A stretch of 64,000 bases of DNA, from the NCBI GenBank assembly GCA_027625915.1, contig JANTQA010000033.1, forward strand, positions 1,364,001 to 1,428,000. The letters run 5' to 3'. The position numbers and the translations under genes are program-made. This stretch comes from Anaeramoeba flamelloides (Eukaryota > Metamonada > Anaeramoebidae). The notes below the pieces were generated by a model that did no database searches, had not been told where the DNA came from, and was given only the letters and a program-made list of their open reading frames with translations. Positions 9,931-23,020 of this stretch are shown here, one piece after another. Every line of letters starts with the position of its first letter. The stretch's first letter is position 1.

Positions 9931-11551
9931 TAAATATTGTTGAACATTAAAGTATTAGATTTTTTACTTATAATTATAAATTAAAAATAATCATTTCTGG
10001 AATTTGTTTTTTTTTATAACCCTATTCTCAAATCAAAAAATAGCAACTCAAAAAGAGAAAATAAAATTCCAAGATTTTGAAAATTAATATTTCGAACCTT
10101 CAGTAAAATAAGTATTTTTTTAACTTTATAATTTCAAAGGTTTACTCAAAAAATATTAGCATAAAAATCGAAAGACAAATTATTTTTGTTTCCCTTTTAA
10201 TAAAACTAGTTAAATTTTAAATATATTTTCAATGGGCAAATAATTTTTTCGACATTAAGACTCTTTTGGTTAAAATTGTATTTTTTCGGAACTAATCTCT
10301 ATTTCAAGAAAAATTAAAAAAAAAATATTTTGCAAATTTCCTGTATGAATGTTATGATTCATCCTTTAATTTTGTTTTAAGACACTATTCATTTATCATG
10401 AATTTGCCCCATATCCAAGGAATGACTTAACACTAAAAATGGATATTATGGAATTGGACTTGTTTTATTGATAAAATTCAATTAACAAAAAAAAAGTTTT
10501 CTAAGATCTCTCTTAGAGATAAACCCAATTAATAAAACAACTGTTTTCAAAGTAATCCCAATTTCAAAAAATTAAATTTAAAAATAAAATAATTCTTTTC
10601 TTATTTTAATTTTCCAAAGGGTTAAAGTTCTTTAATTTAAAACAAATTACTTTCTAAAAGTACACAATCAATTTATCTAATTCGATTTAACTAATTTTAA
10701 GTTATTTTATAACTCTTCTATATTTAACAAATTAAGAATTTTATAAGATTCTTGATAGATTAAAATAACTGATTTGAACAATAGAAAAAATGCAAAAAAA
10801 AAAAACTTAAGAGATCTAAAAAAAGCTAAAAAGTACCACTTAAAAACTTAACACAGTTGTTTTCAAAATTATATATTAAAACCATTCAAATTAGAAATTT
10901 TGTGTCTCTTTTTAGTGCTTTTTTTGCATATATGTCCACATTTTTCTAGTTGATTTTTGAAGATCGGTTGTTTATCAAAGGTTGGTCAGTTTTTAATTGG
11001 AATTAGATTCTCTTAAAAATTAAAAATTTTTTCAATTTCCCAAAAGTATTTTTCATAGTAGCAACTCAGTCGTAAAATGTTGATTTTTTTGAGAAATAAT
11101 GGATTTGTTTACTAATACAAAAATGATTTTTAAATGGGAAAGATAAATTTTTTGTACTCTTTTAAGAATCCAATTTTTATAGAAACTAAATTGAGCTTAA
11201 AATACTTCTAATAACTGTAATTAAAAGATTTCTTTGCCTAAACTAATAATTTTTGAATTAGAAGTTACAAATTTAGTCACTTCAAAATTCTCCGCTATCA
11301 ACTTAAAAGCTTTTCACATTTGATCCTTAACAAGAAAATCAAACCAATCCAATTTTTAGATACATTTTAACCGTGGAGAACGAATATGATTGACCTTGAG
11401 TAACTAAATATATTATTTTAGACTTCTACATGGAAGAAGCTAATGCCTTAAATAACATAAATGGATATTTTGTTGTTCTATTTGGTTTTCGATTTTGAAT
11501 GAAAAAAGTTTTGAAAAATAAAAAGGGTTTTACAATTCAAAGAAAAGATAA
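9931..11551. other. Gene-free AT-rich stretch
   Basis: Mostly poly-A/T-rich sequence. A half-terminus GGAACTAATCTCTATT (about 10289) resembles one end of the TTAA MITE family. An isolated coding-like run (FYMEEANALNNING, from about 11434) follows a TTTTAG acceptor-like site and might be an exon of the candidate gene just downstream. Otherwise nothing was recognised. Confidence 0.3.
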
Positions 11552-11785
11552 CTAAATCATATAAGAGGATCAAACAATAAACAAGACAAATCAAAAATTT
11601 CCAAAATGAAAATGAAAAAGCTTTTTCAAAACAACACTGATCTTATTACACAATTTGATCAACTTGAACAAAGTATAAGTAATTTCGAAGTGAAATTAAT
11701 TGGTGCCCAAAATCAATTACACAAACAAAATAAGCCAAAAGAATTAGTTTGTATTTTATTCTTTTTTTATTTGGGATATAAATAA
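11552..11785 (+). CDS. Candidate exon of an unidentified small coiled-coil protein
   Basis: A plus-strand frame open from 11552, with ATG at 11606, reads MKMKKLFQNNTDLITQFDQL and continues as Gln/Asn/Lys-rich, probably coiled-coil sequence. Taken literally it stops at TAA 11783-11785. A GTTTGT donor-like site at 11747, the same type used by other genes here, could instead end the exon after the codons PKEL. It is convergent with rps16, whose 3' end is about 100 bp away. Codon content is more protein-like than typical noise frames in the window, but there is no recognisable domain and the gene may be incomplete. Confidence 0.35.
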   Translation, partial: LNHIRGSNNKQDKSKISKMKMKKLFQNNTDLITQFDQLEQSISNFEVKLIGAQNQLHKQNKPKELVCILFFFYLGYK

Positions 11786-11891
11786 TTAAAAAAAAGTAAA
11801 TACAAAATTTAACAAATCTTTGTTTTGTTATTAATTGATTTTCAAATTAAAGTTGTTTTAAACATTTAAATGATGCATGAAATAAATGCAA

Positions 11892-12299
11892 TTAACGGTA
11901 TGACTTTTGTCTTCTTGCTCTTGCACCCCTTCCACCAAATTTTTTCATTTCACATCTTCTTGGATCGCTTACTAATAAAGATCGATCGTATCTTAAGAAT
12001 TTTTTTTTGATATCTCTTTTGGACATTTCGTCAACATCTATTTTAGGTTTTTGAATTTTAATTTCAAATTAATGAAGACAAATATAAGATCAAAATCAAA
12101 AGAAAAAAAAAAAATAAAAGCAAGAAAAAAAGTTTAATAAAAACAGAAAGCAATTGGAATAATTTGATAAAAAAAATTCTGTAGTCAAGGTAAAACAATT
12201 GTTTAAGAGGACTAAAGAAAGAAAGAAGAGAGACTACAAACATTTTTGGTGATAAGCAACAATTGATTTTGCAATAGCTTGTCTTATTGCTGTAAAGAT

Positions 12300-12333
<34 letters not shown>

Positions 12334-12644
12334 AAAAAGTATGAGAAAAACCAAACAAAACAATGAACAAGGAAACAAGAAAAAAAAAAAAAAAAAGGTA
12401 AAATTAATGGAATACCATAAACACGAGAAACTGGACCACCACCAGATACTCTAATTCTTATATCAAGATCGTCAAATTTGGAATTTCCAATAAGCAAAAT
12501 TGGTTCAAATAATTTTAATCTTAAAGGTTCTGGTTGGACTAAATGAAGTGGAACACCATTTACTTTAATGAGACCTTTACCTTTTTTGCATCTTGCAACT
12601 GCAGTTGCTGTTTTTTTTTTTCCGAAGGTTTGGACTACTTCCAT
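11892..12644 (-). CDS. rps16: 40S ribosomal protein S16 (uS9), three exons
   Basis: Small-subunit protein whose C-terminal tail reaches the decoding-site tRNA. Exons on the minus strand are 12416-12644, 12242-12289 and 11892-12037. The introns are 126 bp (GTATTC...ACAG, containing a long poly-A tract) and 204 bp (GTTTGT...ATAG). The joined frame gives 140 residues, close to the family's 140-150. It opens [20 protein letters not shown], continues with [10 protein letters not shown] and [10 protein letters not shown], then [20 protein letters not shown], and ends with the diagnostic [15 protein letters not shown]...ARRQKSYR and TAA. Splice sites were set by phase and by restoring these conserved joins. 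The start is the only ATG before the conserved [10 protein letters not shown]. No unusual features of the protein. Confidence 0.95.
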
Positions 12645-13221
12645 TCGAAATTCAGATTATTTGAGAAAAAAATAAAAAAATAAAAATTCTGATTTCAAAA
12701 TTTTGTTTATTTCTTTTTATTTGATGTATTTTATAAAAGCAAATCACTCTTTGGAAAATTAATCAGATTTTTGTGGTGACAGCCTCCCAAGAGATTGATG
12801 TAAATAGGGAATAAGCCATTTTCCGAATTTTTTCGTAATATATTTTTTTTCTCAACAATTTCGTAATTATTGATTTTTTATTTCACTATTTGTCTTCTTC
12901 ACAAATAAGATTTTGAGATCTTAAGGAAATCAGTCTGTATACCACTCAAACACTGGCACCCAATTAAAAAGTAATGTCCTTAATTTCATCTGTTGGGGTA
13001 TTACATTTAATATTTTTTATTATCTTATTTGTTGGTATATAAATTTTTCTTGTTTTTAGATTCGTTGTAACTTGTTTTCCTTTACAAGGATTATCCTCAC
13101 CATGTGTTTGTCAATAATAAAAGTATATTGTGATTTTGGGGAAATGGAGTGAGTAAAGATTGATTTAAATTAGACTTTAGAAAAAAAGACCCGTAAATGA
13201 ATAAAATCCCTTACAATATTC
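12645..13221. other. Upstream region of rps16, no gene seen
   Basis: It must contain the rps16 promoter, which cannot be picked out. An open run after a TTTTTAG site near 13060 (IRCNLFSFTRII) is short and unsupported. Confidence 0.3.
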
Positions 13222-13627
13222 TTTAAATTGTGAATCTTATGAAAATTATTGTGAAATTACTTTTCTTTAAAATCAAATACTATTTTTTTAAGAATCAAAT
13301 TTTTTAAATTATAACCCACCCACTTATTTGAATGATGATTAATTAAATTTCACTTTTTCAAAACTATATCCAATCAATCAAAAAACAAGAATAAAAAATT
13401 ATCATTTTCCAAACTCTAGTAAGCCTCTATAAACCTGATTGTTTTTCAAAAAAAGTTTAGATCTAATTACACTATACAATCAATTACTTGAGGATTCTCT
13501 AGTCACCTAACTTTGATGAACTTTAGGTAGGTTTATTATTAGGTTAATAAAAAATTTGGTTATAAAAAGGATTTGATTTTAAAGAAAAGTAATTTCACTA
13601 TAATTTTTATAAGATTCACAATTTAAA
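13222..13627. mobile_element. Foldback MITE with inverted arms of about 56 bp (406 bp)
   Basis: The left arm starts TTTAAATTGTGAATCTTATG. The right arm on the opposite strand starts TTTAAATTGTGAATCTTATA, and the match continues to ...TTTCTTTAAAATCAAAT with only a few differences. A diverged copy in the reverse orientation, with extra shared flank (ACATGACAT, GACAAGATTTTTAA), lies at 50940-51430. No coding content. Confidence 0.75.
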
Positions 13628-13814
13628 AATCTTGTCTGGTATTTTTATGTCATGTATTTTTTTTTACTACTTTAGTTTAAAAAATGAGATATTTTTACAA
13701 ATATAAACATAAAAAAAATTATTCCATTTTTTATCCTAATTATCACGATAAAAAACATTTTTTTTTTCTTTTTCAACTCTTCAAATAGAAATACACAATA
13801 ATAGCACCTAAACT

Positions 13815-13990
13815 CTTTTTCAAATAAAAGTGCACAAAAAATTTCAAGAATTATTCATAAATGAATCAAATTAATTATAGTATAATTCTAAAATATAAGA
13901 AACGCTTTAAAACATAAAAAAAACACTTAACTGGATCTTTAAAACTCATTAAAACAAAACAATAAAAAATTAAAATTCAATATTTTAAAA
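13815..13990 (-). mobile_element. Repeat Q, copy 2 (reverse)
   Basis: Inverted, diverged copy of 2490-2665, recognised by AGAATTATTCATAA...AATTAATTATAGTATAATTC, AAAACATAAAAAAAACACTTAACTGG and AAAACAAAACAATAAAAA blocks. It lies on the expected side of P copy 2 but about 0.7 kb away. Confidence 0.45.
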
Positions 13991-14689
13991 ATTGTACTAC
14001 GAGGAAAATTTAAATACATAAAATTAAAGTTAGCCAAAACTATACATTGGATTTCAGTTATACTTCTTTTATAAATTATTTTTTTAAAGTTATCATAATT
14101 TTATGTAATAAAAAAGGATAGCTATTAAACTCTTGAAAATCTGAATACCCCCCTTTTCAAAAATACCGACTTTTGAAAAAAATACCTATTTTCAGGGTAT
14201 TTTTATATTGGAAAAAGTTGAAATGAATTAATTTTTGATTGAACATTAAGATTGAAAAAAGAATATATGTTAAAGCAATTTGCAGAAAACAATCGGGAAC
14301 GTATATAAAAACTCAAACATTGAAAAAAATTAAATGATAAAAAATATTCCAAAAACATATAAAAAATCAGATTTTCAATTTAATTGAGCAATATCTTTTG
14401 ATTGAAATATTTTGTACTATTTTCAAATGGAAAAATATGTTTCCTTTTATACTATTAAAAAAAATACTTGAAAATTATCTCTCTACTAAGTCAATTAAAA
14501 AATTCAAAAAATTTTACAATTAAAAATGAAAAAAATATTACTGAAAAATTTCATTTTTTTTTCAATTCCTATTAATATCTATTAAAGTTGTAAACCTCAT
14601 TGAAAATTGTTATGTATAATAATGTTTATTATATGAGTGTATTTCAAAAATACAAAATTTAGAGATTTTTTTTTGAAAAAATTTTCCTT
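13991..14689. other. Insert-like stretch separating repeats Q and P
   Basis: About 0.7 kb with no counterpart between P and Q in the copy at 2 kb. It is AT-rich without a visible terminal repeat or coding frame. Confidence 0.3.
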
Positions 14690-15230
14690 GTCTTGTTGTG
14701 GTGTGCCCTTTTATTTGAAATAAGAAATCTATTTTTTTAAATTGTAATGAAAAAAATTATAAAGCCCAATAAAAACCTTTGAACAAGGTGAATTGGGAAA
14801 AAGTTATCCACATTTTATTGGTAATTCTTTAGACGTCAAACTTTTGTTCTTTAAAGTCTCATTTTCAATATAAAGATGCAATTCATCTGGGTATTTTGTT
14901 GGAATGTTTTTTTTTTTTTTTTTCTTTATTTCTCTTTTCTTTGTTCGATGCATCAACCCAATAATGGTCTTTCTTAATTCCTATTTCTATCTTGATTCGA
15001 AATCAAACTTAAACTGTTTTCATTTATACACAGGTAGATTATTTCCAAATTGGTTTCTTCTGATCTTACTTTTTCATTTTCCAACTGTTCAATTCCAAAA
15101 ATAAAAAAAGCAAAAATTGAAAAAATGAATAATTAAAATGAAAATCGCCAATAAGTAATTATCTTATTAACAATCAAAGTCGATGGTATTGACGATTTGA
15201 GAGGTGTGCCCTTTTGTTTGAAAAATAGTT
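14690..15230 (-). mobile_element. Interspersed repeat P, copy 2 (reverse)
   Basis: Reverse copy of 1973-2490. Both ends carry the motif CAAAYAAAAGGGCACACC on the minus strand. It is somewhat better preserved than copy 1 and shows longer protein-like open stretches on the minus strand (IPTKYPDELHLYIENE, LENEKVRSEETNLEII). The encoded product is not recognisable. Both copies are broken. Confidence 0.55.
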
Positions 15231-16189
15231 TAGTTTTTAATTATAAATATTTTGAATACCCAATAGCAACAATTTCTTCATTTTTGTAATTTCGAATCAA
15301 CTAGATAAATATCATTAAAAAATCCTCAAAAATGGTTATCGGTCCTTAATTCTAAAGAAATTGTTTTTATTTTTATTTAATTCACAATATATGAAAAAAG
15401 TTTACCAAAGAAAACTATTGGTAAATTATTTAATTTTATATATAAATCAAATTTTATGAGTTATTAATATACATTTCAAGTGATATTTAATAATTGCATT
15501 TTTCAACTTTAAATGTTAAAGAGTGATGATTAAAAGCTTTAAATCTGTGGTGAAATACATATTATTGTACAAAAACACTTGGAGTTTTTACTAAAATAAG
15601 TATCATTGTTAATTGATTAGATCAGCAAAGAGTACTATTTAACCGGTAGTTTTTTTGATTCCTTTTAATTAAAAACATCTAATCTGATTGTCACCCAAAA
15701 ACGATACACTTTAATTTTAAAATATCCGTAGATAGATAATAAATGATAAAGTTTTTTTTAATTTATTTTAATTCTTATTCGTAAAAATACATAATATTTG
15801 TTTATTAATTTTAGGAATAATTAATTAAATATTTTATAAAAAAAACTTAAAAGTTCTAATAAAATCGAAAAACCATAATAAATTTAATAGCAAATTTAAA
15901 AAAAGGTTTTCCGGATCTTTGGAATGAAAAATGAAGTAAAGATCTGATTACCACAAAACACAACTTTCATTTAATAGCCATTTTCTGAAATGAATATAAT
16001 GTTTTGAAAATTTTATGACCTATATTTTTATTTTTTAAAAAGTTTAAAATTCAACTTTGTTCTTAATTATTTAAAAAAAAATATTTTCTTTAAAAAAGAA
16101 AACAATCTTATTTTCGGTGCGTGGTGTACCAAAATACTTTATAAAAATAAGACAAGCGCTAAGTATTAAAATAACCCAGTTTAGAAAAG
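15231..16189. other. Gene-free AT-rich stretch
   Basis: No gene, terminal repeat or second copy was recognised here. Confidence 0.3.
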
Positions 16190-17080
16190 TTATTTAATTT
16201 CAAAAAATTACAATAATTATTTTAAACTTGGTAAAATATAATATTTTGATTCAAAGAACAGTTTAAATCAATTTTTTTCTTTGTATTGAATAAAAAAAAA
16301 ATCAGAAAAAAACAGAATCAAACAATCAAATCAAAATTCCACCAAAAGACTTTTTTAAAACCAGGAAAATTCAACTTATAATCTAGAGTAATACTTTTAA
16401 TTTGATTATTTATTATCAATAATTAATAAAAATTTCTTAATATTATTTTTAATGTGTTATTAATAACCAAAAATTGAAATTACATATAGATTTTATAATT
16501 ATTTGATCAATTTTTTAAATATTATCTAAGCAAAAAAAAAACAAATTTCAATAAATAATTCTAATAAAAAAAAAAATAGATATTCTCAAACAACTGTTTT
16601 TAAAAATACCAATATTTCCTTCTTTATAACCCGAATATTTGAAAAAAGAATATTGCCTAGGTGTTTAAATTACAAGAAATTCTTTTAATATTTGTTAATA
16701 AAATAGATTATCAATTTTTTTGTGGATCTCCAAGGATACAATATTTGATTTATTTTTATTGTATTTTTAAAATAAGATTAAAAGTTCAAGGTTATTTATT
16801 CATATAGTCTCTCATAAATTACTAAAATTGAGATTTCATAAAAATAAAAATCTTTTGTCCAATTTTTCTTTTTCTACTTTTATCCAAAAATCCATACAAA
16901 AAAGGATCTCAATCATTGTACTGAAAATTTAATTTGAGAAAATGAATTCTTTTCTAAATGATAACTCTTTTCTCTTTAAAGTTGATAAATGAAGTTGTAT
17001 ATCAGGTTTAATTGTATCCCCATTTGTATAATTATTCTATTAGCTTTGTGGTAAAAATAAATAAAAGTTACTAGTTCCAT
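16190..17080 (+). mobile_element. Interspersed repeat Y, copy 2
   Basis: Collinear with 58135-59035 and inverted relative to 6867-7700. The 3' end reads ...AAAAGTTACTAGTTCC, the complement of a GGAACTAGTAAC terminus related to the GGGACTA end of the TTAA family. No coding capacity seen. Confidence 0.55.
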
Positions 17081-17270
17081 TAAAACCCAATTTATGTTTT
17101 TTCCAATTATATAAAGTTAAAGTTATCCTTCAATTTAATTAATTTGAAGGGGTTTTTATTGATAAAAACAACAAAATTATATTTTGGGTACTGGCAAATA
17201 GGTGTTCTACAATTGAATTTAAAACTCTTCTTCAAAAAATGGAAAAATTTAAAAATCAAGATAAATAAAA

Positions 17271-17475
17271 TACTGTTAATTGTAAAATAAATGCATCAAA
17301 TTTTTCATTCAGCTTTACAAAAAAATCAAAACTCAATAATTCTATAAAGTCTCCAATTCTAAAGGGAAATGAATAATTTAGACTTGTTATAAGTTTTAAA
17401 TTTTGAAATGTTAGATTTTTTATTATAAATTTGGAAAGCTGAATGAAAATATTGTTCAATTTATTTTTCAACAAA
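17271..17475 (-). repeat. Dispersed repeat with TTTCATTCAGCTTT ends, copy 1
   Basis: Flanked by inverted motifs (ATTTTTCATTCAGCTTTAC and GGAAAGCTGAATGAAAAT). The same arrangement occurs inverted at 33330-33530, with internal TTTCCCT-TTAGAATTG shared. The copy here keeps an open minus-strand frame of about 70 codons without ATG; the other copy does not, so it is probably not a gene. Confidence 0.45.
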
Positions 17476-19641
17476 TAGCATTACTTGAACAATTTAAAAA
17501 ACTAAAAAAGACCGAAAATGAAAATTATCTTTTTCAATTTTGAGAAATAATAAAAAATTTTCTGTAATTTTCTATTTATTTCTAAAATTGAAAAAAAAAA
17601 AAAATAATTAGATTTATTTGAGTTTTCTGTTAATTTAAACAATTAACACTTGATGGGTTTTCTAGAATTAATTAGTGAATGGTAAAATCAGAAGTTTTCC
17701 TCAATTCTTTCAAATTCTGTAAAAGTGCTGTTACATTTTTTTAATTTTAGAAATTAAGAAAAAATTCTCCAATTTTTTATTGATTGCTAAAAAAAACAAT
17801 ACACCTAGACACTTGGTTTTGAGAAGATTAAAAAAGTACTAATAAAAAAAATTAATTCTAACAAAAAAAAAAAAATTTTTAAATTGTTTTATACTCCAAA
17901 ATTAAATTGTTTAGTGAAAAAAACACACACCTTCTTTAGATCTTGTCAAAGAAAAAATTGCAAATTTTTAAATTTTTAAATCAAAATTTCTAAATAAAAA
18001 TTCCAATCCAAAAGTTCCTGTTAAATTGTCCCTGCAATTTATATTCAAATATTATCAAGTTAAAGAGTGGGGGCACAGACATACTTTAAATTATTATTGG
18101 GGAAAAGTCCAACAAGACTGAAACAAAATCGATTTAAAAAACTAACTTTTTTGGTATTAAAAATCCAGTCAAATTTATAGGGTATAACTATGATTTTTGA
18201 TAAAAACATCCAAAATTCAAAAATTTGTCAGCTTTTGGCTGATCTACAAGATATAATCAATTAACGATTTTTTTATTTGTAGTATTGTATTTCAGTTCCA
18301 AGAGTCAATGAGATTCAGAGAATCCTGAAGTTACTTGAGTTTTTTTGGAAAATAAAATGTTTTTTCGAAAAGTTAAAAAAAAATTTATTTATGTCTGAAT
18401 GAGTAAAAATATTCTTTTTAGAAATACAATTCAATACACAAAGAGAATTGAAGTGTTTTAAAAGTGTCTGCTATTTTTCTTAAAATAGAACTTTAAGTGT
18501 TATTTCGGATAAACAAGCAATTTATTTTTCTTTTTAAGAATTGTATAATAAAAGCTGGTTAATTAATGACAGTTATGAGAAGCAGTATGCGTACACTCTC
18601 AAATAGCGTAATATTCTTTGTGAGAAAAATCACCAAATTGAGATTCTTTATCAAGATCTTTTGACTAAAAGTTTTGTATCAGAAGCTTTGAGTTAATATA
18701 TCTTTTTTTAGATCCATGTTTTCTGATCTCTTTTGTTTTATAAAAGTAAAAAGTTTTCAAAGTTAATAATTGTTGTTTTTGTGAAACCATAATTATTATT
18801 TTTTTATTTTAGCAAAGTTTGTAAAAATTATGTATTTGTGTTTTTATAAAAATCATGAAATCTAAGAGAACAAATACTTCTTAGTCAATCTTTTATTGTA
18901 AAATTAAACTTTTTTTTAAAAAAATCTGTAAAAAAGTCCAAAAGTTAAAAAAGGAAAAATAAATTTTTTTAATAGAATTTCCTCTTTCACCATCATAGGT
19001 CTCTTTTTACTCAAAAAAATCTCTCCTTTTGACAAAATAAAACCCCCCAAGAAAATTTAAAATTAAAATATTACTTACCAAAAAAGAATAGAGAACCATG
19101 ATAAAAAACCACATCTATTCTAAATATCCATAAAGTCAAATCCTGAAAACAACAATTATTTCAACCAAATTTTGAAAAACACTATTTAAATCTTTTGGAA
19201 AAATAATAAAATACACAGAGAATGAGTTATTGAACAAACTGTGGTTAATTTTTTGAATTAGTTCTCAAAAATATGTATTTTTATGTATTCAAAACTTTGT
19301 TGTAAATTTGTTGACAAAAAAATTTGAAAAGTTAATTTTTGGTTTTAGCATTTAAAAATTTACCCGTTCTGTTTGCAAAATGTTTCTGTTATCCTCTTTT
19401 TTAAAAAAAAAAATTCCCAAAAACTCAAAGAATAAAAAAAAAAAACTCAGGTTTCTTCTTTTTGGAAAAAAAAACCACTTTTATCACAAATAGAAAAATC
19501 ATGTTTTTTGGTTACAAATCACTAAAAAATAATTTATTTTTTTTTTGTTTTCTTTTCGAAATAAATATTTAGTCCCAAAATTGTTTTTCCAAAACAACCA
19601 ACCACTCTCTTTTACACACACAAAAAAAACAAAAAAAAACA
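17476..19641. other. Gene-free stretch upstream of the large zinc-finger gene
   Basis: AT-rich. Two coding-like runs stand out: 18296-18402 on the plus strand (after a TTTCAG site, PRVNEIQRILKLLEFFWKIK and onward to TGA), and an ATG-led run of 33 codons at about 18566-18667 (MTVMRSSMRTLSN). Neither has a recognised domain. They may be relics of one old gene. The promoter of the downstream gene should lie in the last few hundred bases but no motif is distinct. Confidence 0.3.
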
Positions 19642-22600
19642 ATGTCTTATTTGAACAGCATTTCTTTTTTAAAAAAGCACACAAAAAAGAAAATAAAAAA
19701 ACCAAAATACCCACTCTGCGAAACGTATATAAAAACCTTAACTTCACTAACAAGTTTACCATCACACTTGGCTGTTAACAAAACCATTTTGTCAAAATTA
19801 AACAAGCGATTAGTTCAATTAGAAAAGTATCGTTATAACCTACTTTCAATTGAAATCAAGAAAGAAGCACAAGTGTCAAATCTGAAAACAGACATCGAAC
19901 AAACAATCGAACAAATTAATAATTACATAACCGAATGGGCATTTCCAAAGAATGCAAAACGTACCGTTGGCAACCAAGGCCAAGGCTCTGTAAATAGAAC
20001 TTCTGAGTCAACAATAATTAACCAAATCGAGAAAAGAATTCTCGAAAAAATCCAAAAATTAAAAAAATTATTCATGAGGTTTAATAAATTAAACCGAAAA
20101 AGATCTTTTTGTGAACAAAAGCTGGGGACAAATTGTAAAAAAAAAATTCTTTCGCAAACAAAGAATAATAAAACGAGATCTGATAACAATCAAAACGATC
20201 GAATTTTTGTTAGTCAAAAGCCAATACACAAAGGACACGAACAACACCAAACACAAGAAGGAAAAGAACAGCAACAGCAAGTACATGTACAAGTACAAGA
20301 TCACAAAATAAAAAAGAAAATTGGGATGGAGGAATTTAATTTCGAAATAGGCCTGACACACAAACAAAAAGGAAATGAAAAACAAACAATATATTTCCCC
20401 AATAAGATAAATGTGATTGAATATAATTTTCTCAATAAAAATCAAAAAGATCAAAAAATTGAATTTAAAAATTTACAGCTAATCAAAGACTATTTAAATC
20501 AGTCAAACGAATTAAAAGATCAGGTTATTTGTTTAAACGATTGCCACTGGGACGAAGCACTGACAAAGGTCATTTCACAAATGAATGCAGGGATCAAATT
20601 GCCAATAAATCCAAAGGCTTTAAAAATTGTGATCTTTTATTTGGAAACCAAATTAATGATAAATTCACAAGACTTATTAAAAATAGCGTTGAATTGCCTA
20701 AATTTGAAATTAAAATCAATCCAAAATTTAAGTGAATTTCAGCACCAAATCGAGATCCAATTACTTAAAACATTCCCTGTAATTTTATTTCGAAAGTGTG
20801 GTGTTGGGATCTTTGTGAGGATTGATTGTTTAAATTTATTAAATTTTTTTCCACAATTGATATTTCTAGAAGACGTTTTAAATTTAGACGAATTTGAAAG
20901 CTCATTAAGCGATCCAATCATTAAAATAACTAAAAATAGTAATTTCAATTTGAAAGAAAGATTAACCATTGGAACTAATATGAATAATTTGAAGAAATGT
21001 TATAATAATAATAATAATAATAATGATGATGATGATGATCAAATGGAAACAACAAATAAATCGATAATGGATTATAATCTACTGATGCTTCAATCAAAAC
21101 CATTAGAAAAAGAAAAGAAAAGAAAAAGATTAAAGGATTGGTATTTGGAAAATTCCTTAATTAAGAAATATATTAAAAAAGTCAAAGAAAGCTCAAGAAA
21201 AACATTATTATTAAACCCATTTAATTTCCCAAATAATAAGAACACTGATCAAAATCAAGGAAATGAAAACGAAATAATGATGAAAGAAAACAAATTACCA
21301 AAGACTCATAATTATGAAAATGAAAACGCAAATAACCATAACCAGGACCAGAGCCAAAGCCAAAGCCAAAGCCAAAGCCAAAGCCAGAGCCAAAGCCAAA
21401 GCCAAAGCCAAAACCAAAACCAAAATCAAAATACAGAACCACTTAAAGAAAAATACGGGGGGTATGACTTTGGATTACAATTTTCGAAAGAAGAGCATGT
21501 GGATAGGTTTTGGTGTCATACTCAAATAATGTATTTATTCGAGATGACAATTGCATTTTCGAATTTTTGTTCGATTTATGAATTTGAAAATTTTAATCAA
21601 ATAATAAAAACAAAACCAAAATTAATGATAAATGATTGTATAAATTTAAAAAAACTTTTTAAAAAAAATACAAATTCTAAAGAAATTGATGATAATTATA
21701 TTTTCAAAAATAGTTTATTATGCTCGGCATATTTAAAATATTCAACAACAAACACAGATAACAATAACAACAGCAACAGCAGCAACAACAACAACAATAG
21801 CAATAACAAAGATAATAACGAGAACTTTGAAAATAATTTTTGCATCGATCATCTTGATCGTTTACGATTTCGATTACCAGAAAGCGGCTATATTAAATTA
21901 TTTTTTTCAAAGGGAATTTTGCAAGTCCAAGATCACGTTAATCATCTGTTTCAAATGTTTAACGAAGAAAAGAAAAAAAACAATTTAAAGCCAATAAATA
22001 CAATTATTTGTCCAATTGGTGACATTTATTCAGATCCCCGTTCAATGATTTCCTTTATTTCCTTTGGTAGACTTTGGAGAGATGTTGGCTTTGATGTTCT
22101 AAATATTGCTTCTTTTGCTCCAGGACAAACCGATTCAACTCGAATGTCATGCTTTATTTCACATGTTCAAGATTCTCTTGAAAAAAAGTCTTCATTCAAA
22201 GACAATCAGAAAATAGACTCTAATAAAAACACTGACACGAATAATGATTCTAGCAGCTACCATTACAATTACAATTACAATTACGTGGATAACCACAATA
22301 ACAATGATCATGTCAATTTTAAAAATGACCACATTAAAATTAAAAACGAAAAAATGACTGTTAATAATAAGAAAAATAATGTTATTATTAAGAATGAAAA
22401 CATCTATAATACAAAATTAAATAATATTAAAATTAAAAATGAAAGCAGTGTTAATGATAATATTCCTCAAAAAAATTTTCAAAAATTTTTCCAAAAATGG
22501 AATAATTCTAAATTTGAAGGATTTAATATTCAATGTTTTAATAAAAAATTAAATTTCGAAAAGCCAAACAACATTGATATTGATTTAACACAAAATAATA

Positions 22601-22983
22601 ATAATAATAATAATGTAAATGATAATAAAAAATATAATGATATGGATTTAATTATAAAGTTTTTAAAATCTAATAAAGAACAAATTGAAAATAACCAAAA
22701 ATTAAAGAACATTAAAGAAGAAATTGAATTTTTAATAAAACATACCATTAAAAAACCATATTTGATTATGTTTAAAAAATGTGAAGATTTGGCATGTACA
22801 CACTGTAATAATAACCCAATTAGATTGGATCCAAATTATTGGAATTTATATTCTTTAATATCAAATGAAAAAATTTTCCAACCATTACCATCTTTAGCCA
22901 ACCCTTCCCATTTTTGCTCTTTTAAAGAATTGTATGAAATTTATGAGAATGATAAATTAAAAGATTTTGATATCCATTATTAT

Positions 22984-23020
<37 letters not shown>

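Noticed and set aside
12064-12378. 104-codon minus-strand frame
   Set aside because: It overlaps rps16 introns and exon 2 in another frame and is mostly Phe/Leu from poly-T; the rps16 exon structure explains the region.
21221-21529. Glycine/phenylalanine-rich and Ala/Lys-rich frames on both strands
   Set aside because: They are alternative readings of the AGCCAA hexanucleotide repeat inside the large zinc-finger gene.
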